Positions 47,171 through 55,386 of a stretch of 64,000 nt of DNA are shown one piece after another. Below the pieces are notes generated by a model that saw only the letters and a program-made list of their open reading frames with translations, did no database searches and had not been told where the DNA came from. Every line of letters starts with the position of its first letter. Positions within the stretch are counted from its first letter, which is position 1. Origin of the DNA: Aerococcus agrisoli (lineage in GTDB: Bacteria > Bacillota > Bacilli > Lactobacillales > Aerococcaceae); the NCBI RefSeq assembly GCF_003797145.1, contig NZ_RKMG01000006.1, positions 1-64,000 of the forward strand. The letters run 5' to 3'. The position numbers and the translations under genes were made by a program.

Positions 47171-48340
47171 ATGAAATTCAAGAAATTATTATTATCATTA
47201 GCGTCGGTAGTTACTTTAGCAGCCTGTGGATCTGTTACATCTACAACTAGTTCATCAGATACAGCAGATAGCGAAACAATTAACATCGGTGGTAACTTTG
47301 CCTTAACAGGTAGTGCATCTGCTTATGGTTCTTACATTAACGATGGTGCTACTTTAGCATTCAACGAAATCAATGCAAATGGTGGTCTTCTAGGCAAACA
47401 AATTAACTATGTATCAACTGATAATAAATCAAATGTACAAGAAGCAGCCAATGAAGCGACACGTTTATTAGAAGATGAAAATTTATCTGTCTTATTATCT
47501 TCAGATATCGCAGCTTCAACTGAAGCATCTATCCAACCAGCACAAAATGCCAAAGTGCCTATGATCATCCCTTCAGCAACAGTAGATGATTTAACATTAG
47601 ATTCTTCAGGAAATGTATTCGACTACATCTTCCAAATTGCCTTCCAAATCTCTAACCAAACAAAAGCATTAGGTGCATTTGCGGATGAAAAAGGCTGGAC
47701 AACAGCAGCTGTATTACAAGATAACTCATCTGACTACGGTCAAAACTTAGCAACACAATTCGAAGAAGACTTCTCAGGTGAAGTAGTTGCCAAAGAATCA
47801 TTCATCTCTGGTGATACTGACTTCAACTCAATCTTGTCTAACATCAAAGCACAAGATCCAGACGTATTATTCATCGCTGGTTACTACCCTGAAGGTGGGG
47901 CAATCGTGAAACAAGCCCGCGAAATGGGTATCGATGCTGCAATCCTTGGCCCTAATGGTTTAGGTAACGACGAGTTCTTTAAATTAGCCGGTGCAGATAA
48001 CGTTGATGACTTCTACTACGCTACAATCTTTGTAACAGGTGAATACGGTACTGATGCAGCGAACGAATTCGCAGAACGTTACGAAGCTGAATTTGGTAAA
48101 GAAGCTGACTTGTTCTCAGCAGGTGGTTACGATGCAGCAATGATCGCAGCTGACGCAATCGAACGTGCTGGTTCAACTGACCCAGAAGCAATCCGTGATG
48201 CCTTAGAAACAACAACTGACTTTGAAGGTGTAACTGGTAAAATTACATTCGATGAAGACCACAACCCAGTAATGGACTCATTCGTAGTAGGATTCCAAGA
48301 CGGTGAAATCTCATCAGTAGAATCAGTATCAGCAGAATAA
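47171..48340 (+). CDS. Branched-chain amino-acid ABC transporter substrate-binding lipoprotein
   Basis: This LIV-type periplasmic-binding protein of about 389 residues is anchored as a lipoprotein (MKFKKLLLSLASVVTLAACGS). The type I fold begins INIGGNFALTGSASAYGSYINDGATLAFNEINANGGLLGKQI and includes GGYDAAMIAADAIERAGSTDPEAIRDALETTTDFEGVTGKITFDEDHNP. It captures Leu, Ile or Val outside the cell. The start at 47171 follows GGAGG. No livH, livM, livG or livF follows: the next 520 bases are non-coding, so its transporter is encoded elsewhere. The Ile leader upstream supports the substrate class. Confidence 0.9.
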   Translation: MKFKKLLLSLASVVTLAACGSVTSTTSSSDTADSETINIGGNFALTGSASAYGSYINDGATLAFNEINANGGLLGKQINYVSTDNKSNVQEAANEATRLLEDENLSVLLSSDIAASTEASIQPAQNAKVPMIIPSATVDDLTLDSSGNVFDYIFQIAFQISNQTKALGAFADEKGWTTAAVLQDNSSDYGQNLATQFEEDFSGEVVAKESFISGDTDFNSILSNIKAQDPDVLFIAGYYPEGGAIVKQAREMGIDAAILGPNGLGNDEFFKLAGADNVDDFYYATIFVTGEYGTDAANEFAERYEAEFGKEADLFSAGGYDAAMIAADAIERAGSTDPEAIRDALETTTDFEGVTGKITFDEDHNPVMDSFVVGFQDGEISSVESVSAE

Positions 48341-48460
48341 AACAGGATGTGAGCGCGGGCGTTTAGACAGGTAGCACTGGAGGGAATATGCAGTAGCAAG
48401 CGCAGCTTGCTGCAAATATTTCCGAAGTGGAGACCTGTCTGCCCAAGCGAACTCGACTAG
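48341..48460 (+). repeat. Tandem structured unit 1 of 3 (~120 nt)
   Basis: It begins AACAGGATGTGAG and ends CGAACTCGACTAG. GGGC...AGACAGGT closes with ACCTGTCT...GCCC; within it CACTGGAGGGAATAT faces AATATTTCCGAAGTGGAG, capped by GCAGTAGCAAGC/GCTTGCTGC. It lies immediately after the LIV binding-protein stop codon. Confidence 0.72.
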
Positions 48461-48578
48461 TAAGGATGTGAGGACCGACGATTAGAAAGCCACCGGTGGA
48501 AGATGATGACGGTGATGACGGTAGTCATCGACTAGTTCATCTGAAGCGCAGGGCTTTCTGGAGGTCCGAACTCAACTA
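48461..48578 (+). repeat. Tandem structured unit 2 of 3 (~120 nt)
   Basis: It begins AAGGATGTGAG and ends CGAACTCAACTA. GGACC...AGAAAGCC closes with GGCTTTCT...GGTCC, and an inner GATGAC-ggta-GTCATC hairpin caps it. The helices occupy the same places as in unit 1 with different sequence, showing covariation. Confidence 0.72.
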
Positions 48579-48698
48579 AACAGGATGAGAGAAAAAGCGT
48601 CATGGCCCTAACCAGTGGAAGAATAGTGCCGTGTCACATGAAATGTGACGCAATATAGTCTGAAGTGGAGTCGGGTCTGCTTATTGGAGCTCAACTCC
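48579..48698 (+). repeat. Tandem structured unit 3 of 3 (~120 nt)
   Basis: It begins AACAGGATGAGAG and ends GAGCTCAACTCC. AGC..GGCCC faces GGGTC..GCT, with ACCAGTGGAAGAATA facing TAGTCTGAAGTGGAG and a TGTCACAT-gaa-ATGTGAC hairpin at the tip. Confidence 0.7.
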
Positions 48699-48740
48699 AA
48701 AATTTGGGAGAAACAGCTTTGTATCTCCATTATTTCAAAA

Positions 48741-48785
48741 AGTAGCATTAAAAGTGTCGCTTGACACTTTAATGCTATTTTTGTG
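48741..48785 (+). terminator. Terminator after the tandem structured units
   Basis: AGCATTAAAAGTGTC pairs with GACACTTTAATGCT (one bulge), followed by ATTTTTG. It would end a transcript running from the LIV binding-protein gene through the three units. Confidence 0.8.
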
Positions 48786-48868
48786 TTTATTCCCGTTATT
48801 AGTGTAATCTTATGTTAAAATGGATATTATTTTGGGTTATTGGGTTTTAGCTTGGTGGGGAGACTTGT

Positions 48869-49231
48869 ATGAGGGATTTTTTTGAGAAAAATAAAAAGCG
48901 AATTGTTAGTTGGTTAGTAGTGTTCTATCTAATGGTTTTTGGTTTTGGAACCTTACTGATAGATGAACATACGAGTGTTAGTCTTGTGGCGTTAGCAATT
49001 TTACTTTTTGCCATTTTATTGTTTATATACATACAAATTACACATAAAAAATTTAAGATGATTATTCTGCCTTCCATCATTGCGTTTCTATCCGCAAGTA
49101 CGATGAAGGGGTTTATTGGTAACATCATATTCGATCAGTATGTCAATGTCATAGTGGTGTTGACCATATTGTTGACGAGTATCGTAGTTGTTCTTGTTGC
49201 TGAAAAAGAACTAAAGAAATCGAAGCAATAA
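48869..49231 (+). CDS. Hypothetical four-helix membrane protein
   Basis: This 120-residue protein has a charged N-terminus (MRDFFEKNKKR), four hydrophobic segments (about 13-30, 37-54, 60-80, 92-110) and a lysine-rich C-terminal tail. I recognise no family. It has its own region after the upstream terminator and a clear terminator behind it, so it is monocistronic. The ribosome site GGTGGGGAG is about eight bases upstream. Confidence 0.65.
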   Translation: MRDFFEKNKKRIVSWLVVFYLMVFGFGTLLIDEHTSVSLVALAILLFAILLFIYIQITHKKFKMIILPSIIAFLSASTMKGFIGNIIFDQYVNVIVVLTILLTSIVVVLVAEKELKKSKQ

Positions 49232-49250
49232 TTGGCAACATTCATATAAC

Positions 49251-49287
49251 AAAAAGCGAGTCGATGGGAGGTCGACTCGTTTTTTAG
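49251..49287 (+). terminator. Terminator of the four-helix membrane protein gene
   Basis: GCGAGTCGA pairs with TCGACTCGT, flanked by AAAAA and TTTTTT. Confidence 0.78.
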
Positions 49288-49475
49288 TATTTATCTTTCG
49301 TTTGGGAGGAGAAAGATGAATGAAGAAAAGATTGTTTGGTTTGTTTATTGGGTATGAATATATAATAAGCGACACTCATGAATTAATAATGAAGAATTCG
49401 TCAAAAAATGTGCCGATTTAATGACTAAATGATTAAGGGTTTCTTTAGGGACAAATAGATTTTTGACCATAGGAT

Positions 49476-49497
49476 GGGTTGACGGCCGCGTCAACCC
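49476..49497. repeat. GC-rich inverted repeat
   Basis: GGGTTGACG and CGTCAACCC flank a GCCG centre. It lies in a 550-bp gene-free region, ahead of the 41-bp tandem hairpins. No T run follows directly, so a simple terminator is unlikely. Confidence 0.5.
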
Positions 49498-49556
49498 GTC
49501 AATTTGGTGCTTTTTGCGCAACAAAAGTGACGACTAATTACTAATGCAAGTTGTTT

Positions 49557-49713
49557 GTATTGAATGGCATCTCATTCAATAGTAATTGTGAGGATTTGTA
49601 TGGAATGGATGCCCATTCCATAATTTTTGGGTCATTTTGTATGGAATGGGTTCTCATTCCATAATTTTTGGCCTATTTTGTATGGAATGAATTCTCATTC
49701 CATAATCGCACCC
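49557..49713. repeat. Four tandem 41-bp hairpin repeats
   Basis: Units start at 49557, 49598, 49639 and 49680; the first three are exactly 41 bp and the last is cut short. Each holds a hairpin such as TATGGAATG..CATTCCATA. In unit 1 both arms change together (ATTGAATG with CATTCAAT), so pairing is preserved. The linker AATTTTTGG is shared by units 2 and 3. Confidence 0.82.
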
Positions 49714-49744
49714 ATATTGCAGAAGCAAAACCATTTTTCAAAAT

Positions 49745-49771
49745 CAAAAAGGAGGTCAATTAGCCTCCTTG
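49745..49771 (-). terminator. Terminator of the small lipoprotein gene
   Basis: On the minus strand AAGGAGG pairs with CCTCCTT across an eight-base loop and is followed by TTTTTGATTT. Confidence 0.72.
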
Positions 49772-49781
49772 TGTCGCATAT

Positions 49782-50240
49782 CTATTCCTTATCTGAACTT
49801 GATGTAGCATCATCTGCCGCAACTTCTTGTAGAATTGCTTCATTAAAGAGACTTGCCGTGTCCCCTTCAGTGAGGTCGTTTTCGGTCAACAGATAAGAAC
49901 CGTCATCTTGCTTGGTCACTGTATAGGTATAATTAAAATCCATATCTGGGTTGACCAAAGTCAATTGGTCGCCATCTAGTGTATAAGACCAGACCAAATC
50001 AAATTGGTCCATCAGCTGTTGCATGATGGTGGCTTTGATATCATCCTCATCATAGCCTGTATCAACTAATTTCAGGGTCATGTCAGTGTCGTCAAATGTT
50101 GCATCGAAAATCAATTCCGTATCCGCATAAGTAGCTGTTAGTGTCCAGGACTTGTCTGTCAGTTGTGTTTGTGAAAGGCCACAAGCTGCTAAGAATACCG
50201 TGAAGATAGCCGCGATAAATACTTTTTTCAAAATTGTCAT
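49782..50240 (-). CDS. Small secreted lipoprotein, unknown function
   Basis: This 152-residue protein has a lipoprotein signal peptide (MTILKKVFIAAIFTVFLAACG; lipobox LAAC). The acidic mature part (DKSWTLTATYADTELIFDATFDDTDMTLKLVDTGYDEDD) looks like a small beta-rich extracellular domain resembling DUF5640/lipocalin-like proteins. It ends in a Ser/Asp-rich tail. The GAGGAAG-type site is about six bases before the start. It is monocistronic and divergent from nagA. Confidence 0.72.
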   Translation of the reverse strand: MTILKKVFIAAIFTVFLAACGLSQTQLTDKSWTLTATYADTELIFDATFDDTDMTLKLVDTGYDEDDIKATIMQQLMDQFDLVWSYTLDGDQLTLVNPDMDFNYTYTVTKQDDGSYLLTENDLTEGDTASLFNEAILQEVAADDATSSSDKE

Positions 50241-50342
50241 GATCTTCCTCCATTAAATGTGTCGGTTGCTTCTATTATATCAAATCCGCTTCGGGCCGAT
50301 GGGCAAAATCTCTAAGCTTCTTCAAAGATTTTAGGGATTCAT

Positions 50343-50372
50343 TAAGACGATGCGGACCAATTGACGTATAAT
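50343..50372 (+). promoter_or_regulatory. Candidate promoter of nagA
   Basis: TATAAT (50367-50372) is a perfect -10. The best -35 is a weak TTAAGA (50343) at 18 bases. The leader is about 45 bases. Confidence 0.4.
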
Positions 50373-50420
50373 AAATAAGGAATACATCATGTAAATGATT
50401 GAATTGAAAGGACGTAAATT

Positions 50421-51575
50421 ATGGCAAATGTAAATAAATATTATGTATATGCAGACCGTATCATTCTGGCCGATGAGGTGCTTGAAAATGCCTATCTTGA
50501 AATAATGGACGGCAAGTTCGGTTATGCGTCAATCGAAAAACCGCTGCTAGGCGACATTATCGACTATTCTGGTAAGACGATTGCGCCTGGTTTGGTGGAT
50601 ACGCATATTCACGGTTTCCACGGTGCTGACGTGATGGATAACGATTTTGAATCTGTGAAAACGATGTCCAAAGGTTTGGTCACTACCGGTGTGACGTCAT
50701 TTTTACCGACAACTTTGACATCAGCGGCTGATTTACTGGAAGAAGTCGCAAGTAAAATAGGCGCACACTATCAAGAAGTAGAAGGTGCACGTATCCTAGG
50801 TATCTTCTTCGAAGGACCTTGGTTCACGGAAGAACACAAGGGTGCGCAAAACCCAGCCTACATGGGTGATCCTGATTTGAAACAATTCAAAAAATGGCAA
50901 GCAGCCTCAAATGACCTTATCAAGAAAATCGCGATTGCACCAGAACGTGACGGGGCAGCCGAATTTACGCGTATGGTGACAGCTTCTGGTGTTCAAGTGG
51001 CATTAGGGCATTCATCAGCAACTTACGAAGAAGCGCTTGATATCGTTGATGCAGGGGCATCTACCTTCGTACATACCTATAATGGTATGTCAGGCTTATT
51101 ACACCGTAACCCAGGCATGGTAGGGGCAGCGATGGCTTCTGATGCCTATGCCGAAGTAATTTGCGATGGTTTACACGTACATCCAGGTGCTGCCAAAGCC
51201 TTAATCAAAGCAAAAGGTTGGGAGAAAACCATTTTAATCACCGATTCGATGTCTGCCGGCGGTATGCCAGAGGGTGAATACAAATTGGGCGAATTCCCAG
51301 TTATCGTGAAAGATGGCGCAGCTCGCTTAGTTTCTGGTAACCTAGCTGGGTCTGTTTTAGACTTGATGACGGCTGTTAAAAATGTTGTCAATTGGGGCAT
51401 CGTACCACTAGAATTAGCGGTTCGTATGGCATCTCAAGTGCCAGCTGAATCCATTGGTATGGGTGATCAAGTAGGTACAATCGAAGCTGGACGCGTAGCT
51501 GACTTTATCGTTATCGACGAAAATCTAGATTTACAAGCTACTTATATGGCGGGACAAGCTGTTTACGAACGCTAA
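50421..51575 (+). CDS. nagA: N-acetylglucosamine-6-phosphate deacetylase
   Basis: This 384-residue TIM-barrel amidohydrolase has the metal motif PGLVDTHIHGFHGADVMDN, the bridging Glu in GIFFEGPWF, His in VALGHSSATYEEA, His in FVHTYNGMSGLLHRNPGMVGAA and the catalytic Asp in ILITDSMSAGG. It converts N-acetylglucosamine-6-phosphate into glucosamine-6-phosphate and acetate in the cytoplasm, feeding amino-sugar use and wall recycling. It has an AAAGGACG site. No nagB or PTS gene is adjacent, so it works with partners elsewhere. Confidence 0.94.
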   Translation: MANVNKYYVYADRIILADEVLENAYLEIMDGKFGYASIEKPLLGDIIDYSGKTIAPGLVDTHIHGFHGADVMDNDFESVKTMSKGLVTTGVTSFLPTTLTSAADLLEEVASKIGAHYQEVEGARILGIFFEGPWFTEEHKGAQNPAYMGDPDLKQFKKWQAASNDLIKKIAIAPERDGAAEFTRMVTASGVQVALGHSSATYEEALDIVDAGASTFVHTYNGMSGLLHRNPGMVGAAMASDAYAEVICDGLHVHPGAAKALIKAKGWEKTILITDSMSAGGMPEGEYKLGEFPVIVKDGAARLVSGNLAGSVLDLMTAVKNVVNWGIVPLELAVRMASQVPAESIGMGDQVGTIEAGRVADFIVIDENLDLQATYMAGQAVYER

Positions 51576-51677
51576 TCATTTGCCCGTTAATTATAAAAAT
51601 TAAAATATAATGAGAAAGCTCTTGAGATGTTCATTTTGTCATGTTATCCTTGAAAAAAAGACCAAGGGGTGCAAAGA

Positions 51678-52433
51678 ATGACAGTAGAAGCAACAGGACA
51701 AGCGCTTTTTAATGCCTATAAGGCCGTTAGCGCAATCTCAGCAGAGGATTATCCACTAGACAATACCGACCAAGCCTACGCCGTACAGGATGTGGTTGTT
51801 GGTTTACGCCAAGCAGATGGGGAACTGGTGCAAGGCTACAAGATTGGCTTAGCGGCCAAAGCCTTACAAGCCAAATATGACACTGATCAACCAATTTATG
51901 GTGTGATGACCAATAAAACAGTGAAAACCACTATGTCACTAGCTGATTATATTGCGCCAGCTTTGGAATTTGAAGTCATTTTTATTGCCGATGAAGACAT
52001 CAACGGTGATGATGATGTGGAGACTATTATGGCCAAATGTCATGTGGCACCTGGTTTTGAATTACCGGATGGCCGTTACAACAATTGGTTCGGCGGTATT
52101 CCGTTGACCGCTTTTGTAGCGGACGCGGGTGCAGTTGGAGCAGTCTGCATTGGTGAACCAACCAAAGCGACCTATGCGGATATCGACGGCATCTACGGGA
52201 AAGTGACCTTCAATGGCGAAGATTATAAAGAAGGTACCACTGACAAAGTCTTGGGTCACCCAGTTAATACGGTGAAATGGTTGGCACAAACCTTAGAAGC
52301 GCGTGGTCAAAAACTGTCTGCCGGTCAATTTGTGGCCTCTGGATCAGTGAACACCCCTTCGCCAATCGAAGTGGGCGAGTACGTGGGTACTTTCGATAAT
52401 ATTGGCACAGTGACCTTAAATGTGACTGCATAG
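51678..52433 (+). CDS. 2-keto-4-pentenoate hydratase-like protein (FAH superfamily)
   Basis: This protein of about 251 residues has the pattern GYKIGLAAKALQAKYDTDQPIYGVMTNKTV, ALEFEVIFIADEDI and VLGHPVNTVKWLAQTLEARGQKLSAGQFVASGSVNTPSPIEVGEYVG. This is the MhpD/2-hydroxypenta-2,4-dienoate hydratase type of the fumarylacetoacetate hydrolase superfamily. Metal-binding Glu residues lie in LEFEVIF. With no aromatic-degradation genes nearby, its true substrate is probably another small 2-keto acid. The start follows AAGGGG. It sits 100 bases after nagA and ends at a strong terminator. Confidence 0.82.
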   Translation: MTVEATGQALFNAYKAVSAISAEDYPLDNTDQAYAVQDVVVGLRQADGELVQGYKIGLAAKALQAKYDTDQPIYGVMTNKTVKTTMSLADYIAPALEFEVIFIADEDINGDDDVETIMAKCHVAPGFELPDGRYNNWFGGIPLTAFVADAGAVGAVCIGEPTKATYADIDGIYGKVTFNGEDYKEGTTDKVLGHPVNTVKWLAQTLEARGQKLSAGQFVASGSVNTPSPIEVGEYVGTFDNIGTVTLNVTA

Positions 52434-52466
52434 TCCAGTCGGATATCTATTCAAATACATGTTAAA

Positions 52467-52511
52467 GGCATAAAACGACCTCACATGAGGAGGCGTTTTA
52501 TGCCTTTTTTT
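52467..52511 (+). terminator. Terminator after the hydratase gene
   Basis: AGGCATAAAACG-CCTC pairs with GAGG-GGCGTTTTATGCCT (one unpaired base on each arm) and is followed by TTTTTT. Confidence 0.85.
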
Positions 52512-52560
52512 CTCATTTAAATGTTCGTAAAAGGAAAATAGGATGTCAAGTTTTGTAACA

Positions 52561-52574
52561 TGTAAACGCTATCA
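52561..52574 (+). promoter_or_regulatory. cre box upstream of the M20/peptide-transport operon
   Basis: TGTAAACGCTATCA matches the 14-base cre consensus at every position. It lies about 110 bases before the operon's -35, so its effect may be indirect or through looping. Confidence 0.5.
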
Positions 52575-52684
52575 TATTTTACGAGCATCTTTAGTCGACT
52601 GAAAGTGATAAATTTTTTTACATTCAGAAAAGGCGATAAATCAATAATATGAGATTAGTCTAAGAAAATGATTAAAAATAATGC

Positions 52685-52713
52685 TTGCACATCTAAATTT
52701 TCACCAATATAAT
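52685..52713 (+). promoter_or_regulatory. Promoter of the M20/peptide-transport operon
   Basis: TTGCAC and TATAAT are spaced by exactly 17 bases. A perfect inverted repeat ATGTTAT-N5-ATAACAT (52752-52770) lies about 30 bases downstream of the expected start and could be an operator. The rest of the 52434-52826 spacer is AT-rich. Confidence 0.65.
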
Positions 52714-52826
52714 CTAAGCACAAATAAGAAATCTAACATATGTATCACAAAATGTTATAAAACATAACATAACGTGTACAGATAGCAAATCGACTTTGTC
52801 AGGATAATTTATAGAGGTGAAAGATT

Positions 52827-54128
52827 ATGGAGAATATTAATGGGGATTCAAGTCATCATGTAAACGAATATGAAGCACATACAGACCTAACCGCAATTAA
52901 CACGTCACCACTTCTAGATGGTTCACATTTAGAATACGAAGATTATGCAAGCGCAACTTTTGAACATTTACACAAACACCCGGAATTATCCTTCCAAGAA
53001 TACAATACGCGCAAGTTCATTGCCCAGGAGCTGAGAGACTTCGGCTATACCGATATTGAAACAGATGTTGGTGGGGGATCAGTGATTGCACGCTATGTCG
53101 GTAGCCAGCCTGGCCCGACAATCGCTTTTAGAGCAGATATGGATGCATTGCCGATTCAAGAGCAAACAAACTTACCTTATAAATCACTTGTCGATGGCGT
53201 CATGCATGCCTGTGGGCACGATGCCCATACATCTATCTTACTAACCACAGCCAAATATTTCATTGAATCAGGTGTAGATATTAAAGGCACGATCGTTTTC
53301 CTTTTCCAACACGCTGAAGAAGTGAAACCAGGTGGGGCACGTTCAGTCGTTGCATCCGGTGCCCTAGACGATGTCGATAAAATATTTGGCCTTCACGTTT
53401 CGGGACATGAACAGTTCAATGGTCATATCAATTACCGATACGGTCTAGCAACCGCCAATTCCGATACCTTCTATGTCAAAGTACACGGTAAAGGTGGCCA
53501 CGCCGCAGCACCTCATAGAGCGGTGGATGCCACTTTAGTCACAGCCTACATTATTCAACAATTACAATCCGTTATGAGTCGTCACAAGAACCCAATGGAC
53601 GCCGGAGTACTCACAATCGGTAATTTCCATGCAGGTTCAGGCGCAGCCAATGTCATTAGTGACTTAGCTGAAATTAACGGTACTATTCGATCTTATAATC
53701 CAGCCTTACGCGCACGAGCTAAACAAGATTTGATTTCCTTAGCAGAGGATATCGCACAAGCTCACGGCGCAGCAGCTGAAGTTGATTTTATTGATGGCTA
53801 TCCAGCCCTATATAATCATCCAGCTGAAACCCAAACCGCAGTTGATGTATTCGCTGCAAGATTTGGGGAGGACCACTTAAAAGAAACCCCACCAAGCATG
53901 GGTGGTGAAGACTTTGCTTTCTATGTAGAAAAGATTCCAGGATCCTTCTACTACTTACCAGCAGGAGCGCATCCGAAGGGTGAGAATTACCCACATCACC
54001 ATCCAAAATTTGAAATTGATCAGCAGGTACTCATGCTAGGAGTTGAAACAACATTAACCTTGATGAGTCACTATTTAGTAGAAAGTGAGGTTGGCGCGTA
54101 TGTTACAAACGGAAAGAGCCATAAGTGA
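52827..54128 (+). CDS. M20-family amidohydrolase 1
   Basis: This 433-residue metallo-amidohydrolase is of the M20D type (hippurate/N-acyl-amino-acid hydrolases, IAL). Metal ligands are visible in GVMHACGHDAHTS, FLFQHAEEVKPGGA and FGLHV, plus the late HHHPKFEI. It has a 45-residue N-terminal extension not shared with its neighbour. It would release amino acids from N-acylated or short peptide-like compounds inside the cell. It begins a seven-gene operon with a second M20 enzyme and a complete oligopeptide transporter, so imported conjugates are the likely substrates. Confidence 0.9.
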   Translation: MENINGDSSHHVNEYEAHTDLTAINTSPLLDGSHLEYEDYASATFEHLHKHPELSFQEYNTRKFIAQELRDFGYTDIETDVGGGSVIARYVGSQPGPTIAFRADMDALPIQEQTNLPYKSLVDGVMHACGHDAHTSILLTTAKYFIESGVDIKGTIVFLFQHAEEVKPGGARSVVASGALDDVDKIFGLHVSGHEQFNGHINYRYGLATANSDTFYVKVHGKGGHAAAPHRAVDATLVTAYIIQQLQSVMSRHKNPMDAGVLTIGNFHAGSGAANVISDLAEINGTIRSYNPALRARAKQDLISLAEDIAQAHGAAAEVDFIDGYPALYNHPAETQTAVDVFAARFGEDHLKETPPSMGGEDFAFYVEKIPGSFYYLPAGAHPKGENYPHHHPKFEIDQQVLMLGVETTLTLMSHYLVESEVGAYVTNGKSHK

Positions 54129-55386
54129 TGCAATATCAAGCGTTACTGATGAAAAAATGACTGCTATTTTAGCCAAATGGTTAGATCACGCAGCAAGTTT
54201 AGAAGAAGAAACAATCACCGTCAGAAGACATCTACATCGACACCCAGAATTGTCATTCGAAGAGAAAGCAACAGCCAACTTCGTTTACCTCGAACTCTTG
54301 AGTGCGAAAATCTTCGATATCCAACGTAACGTCGGATCAGGATACGGTATTGTCGCTAAGATTCACGGTGCAGCACCTGGCCCAACTATCGCCTTACGTG
54401 CAGACATGGATGCCTTACCAATCAACGAAGAAACCGACTTACCTTTCAAATCAGAAACACCAGGCGTCATGCATGCCTGTGGTCATGATATCCATACCGC
54501 CGCACTACTAGGTGTCGCACAAGTCTTACAAGCCAACCGAGCTGATTTTGCTGGAACAGTCCTCTTGATTTTCCAACATGCAGAAGAAGTGAAACCAGGT
54601 GGTGCCAAATCAATCGTTGAAGCAGGCCACTTAGATGACGTCGATTTAGTTTTCGGTCTTCATGTGAACCCTAGCCAAGCTGTTGGTACAGTTGGTTACT
54701 CACTGAAATACGGTTCAGCCGATTCAGATACCTTCATCATCGACATTCAAGGGTCTGGTGGTCACGCTTCATCACCACATAAAACCGTCGATTCAGTGGT
54801 TGTAGCAGCCGAAACCATTTCAAACCTACAAACACTCGTTTCTCGCTTATCTAACCCAATGGATCCGATAGTTGTTACTGTTTCCTCAGTAGACGCCGGT
54901 GGTGGTGCACCAAACATTATTGCTGACACCGCTCGTATCATCGGAACCGTTCGTTCGTCATCCGCTAAGGGTCGCGAAAAGGTCAAGGAACATTTAATTC
55001 AAATTGCGAAAATGACAGCCATCATGAATGGCGCAGAGGCTAGTGTCGATTACCACGACGGCTACCCAGCAATTGTGAATACGAAATCGGTTGTGGAAGC
55101 TTCACTAGAAGCAATTGAAACATCTGGAGTCTTCACCCAAACCATCGAAAGTAACGCCGCAAATGGTGCCATGATGAATGGCGAAGACTTTGCTTACTAC
55201 TTGCAAAAAGTACCAGGCGCATATTTTACAGTTGGCGTTGGACCTGATGCTACTAGCGATGGTCACACAGCAACGTATCCTTTACACAACAGTCACTTTG
55301 TTGCGAATGAAGCGGGTATATTATCCGCAATGAAATTGTTTCTCGTTGTCCTAAGCAAACATTTAAAGGTGGTGCCACATGATTAA
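54100..55386 (+). CDS. M20-family amidohydrolase 2 (tandem paralogue)
   Basis: This paralogue of about 428 residues is encoded directly after the first and overlaps it by 29 bases. Long matched blocks are RRHLHRHPELSFEEKATANFVYLELL, GPTIALRADMDALPIN, PGVMHACGHDIHTAALLG and LIFQHAEEVKPGGAKSIVEAGHLDDVDLVFGLHV. All metal residues are present, including the late HNSHF. The two copies have clearly diverged, which suggests different substrate preferences or a heteromeric enzyme as in the AbgAB pair. The start at 54100 follows AGTGAGG; the GTG at 54085 is an alternative. It overlaps the permease start by eight bases. Confidence 0.88.
   Translation: MLQTERAISDAISSVTDEKMTAILAKWLDHAASLEEETITVRRHLHRHPELSFEEKATANFVYLELLSAKIFDIQRNVGSGYGIVAKIHGAAPGPTIALRADMDALPINEETDLPFKSETPGVMHACGHDIHTAALLGVAQVLQANRADFAGTVLLIFQHAEEVKPGGAKSIVEAGHLDDVDLVFGLHVNPSQAVGTVGYSLKYGSADSDTFIIDIQGSGGHASSPHKTVDSVVVAAETISNLQTLVSRLSNPMDPIVVTVSSVDAGGGAPNIIADTARIIGTVRSSSAKGREKVKEHLIQIAKMTAIMNGAEASVDYHDGYPAIVNTKSVVEASLEAIETSGVFTQTIESNAANGAMMNGEDFAYYLQKVPGAYFTVGVGPDATSDGHTATYPLHNSHFVANEAGILSAMKLFLVVLSKHLKVVPHD

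Noticed and set aside
49557..49713. CRISPR array
   Set aside because: Units are palindromic, contiguous and without unique spacers of constant length; no cas gene is near.
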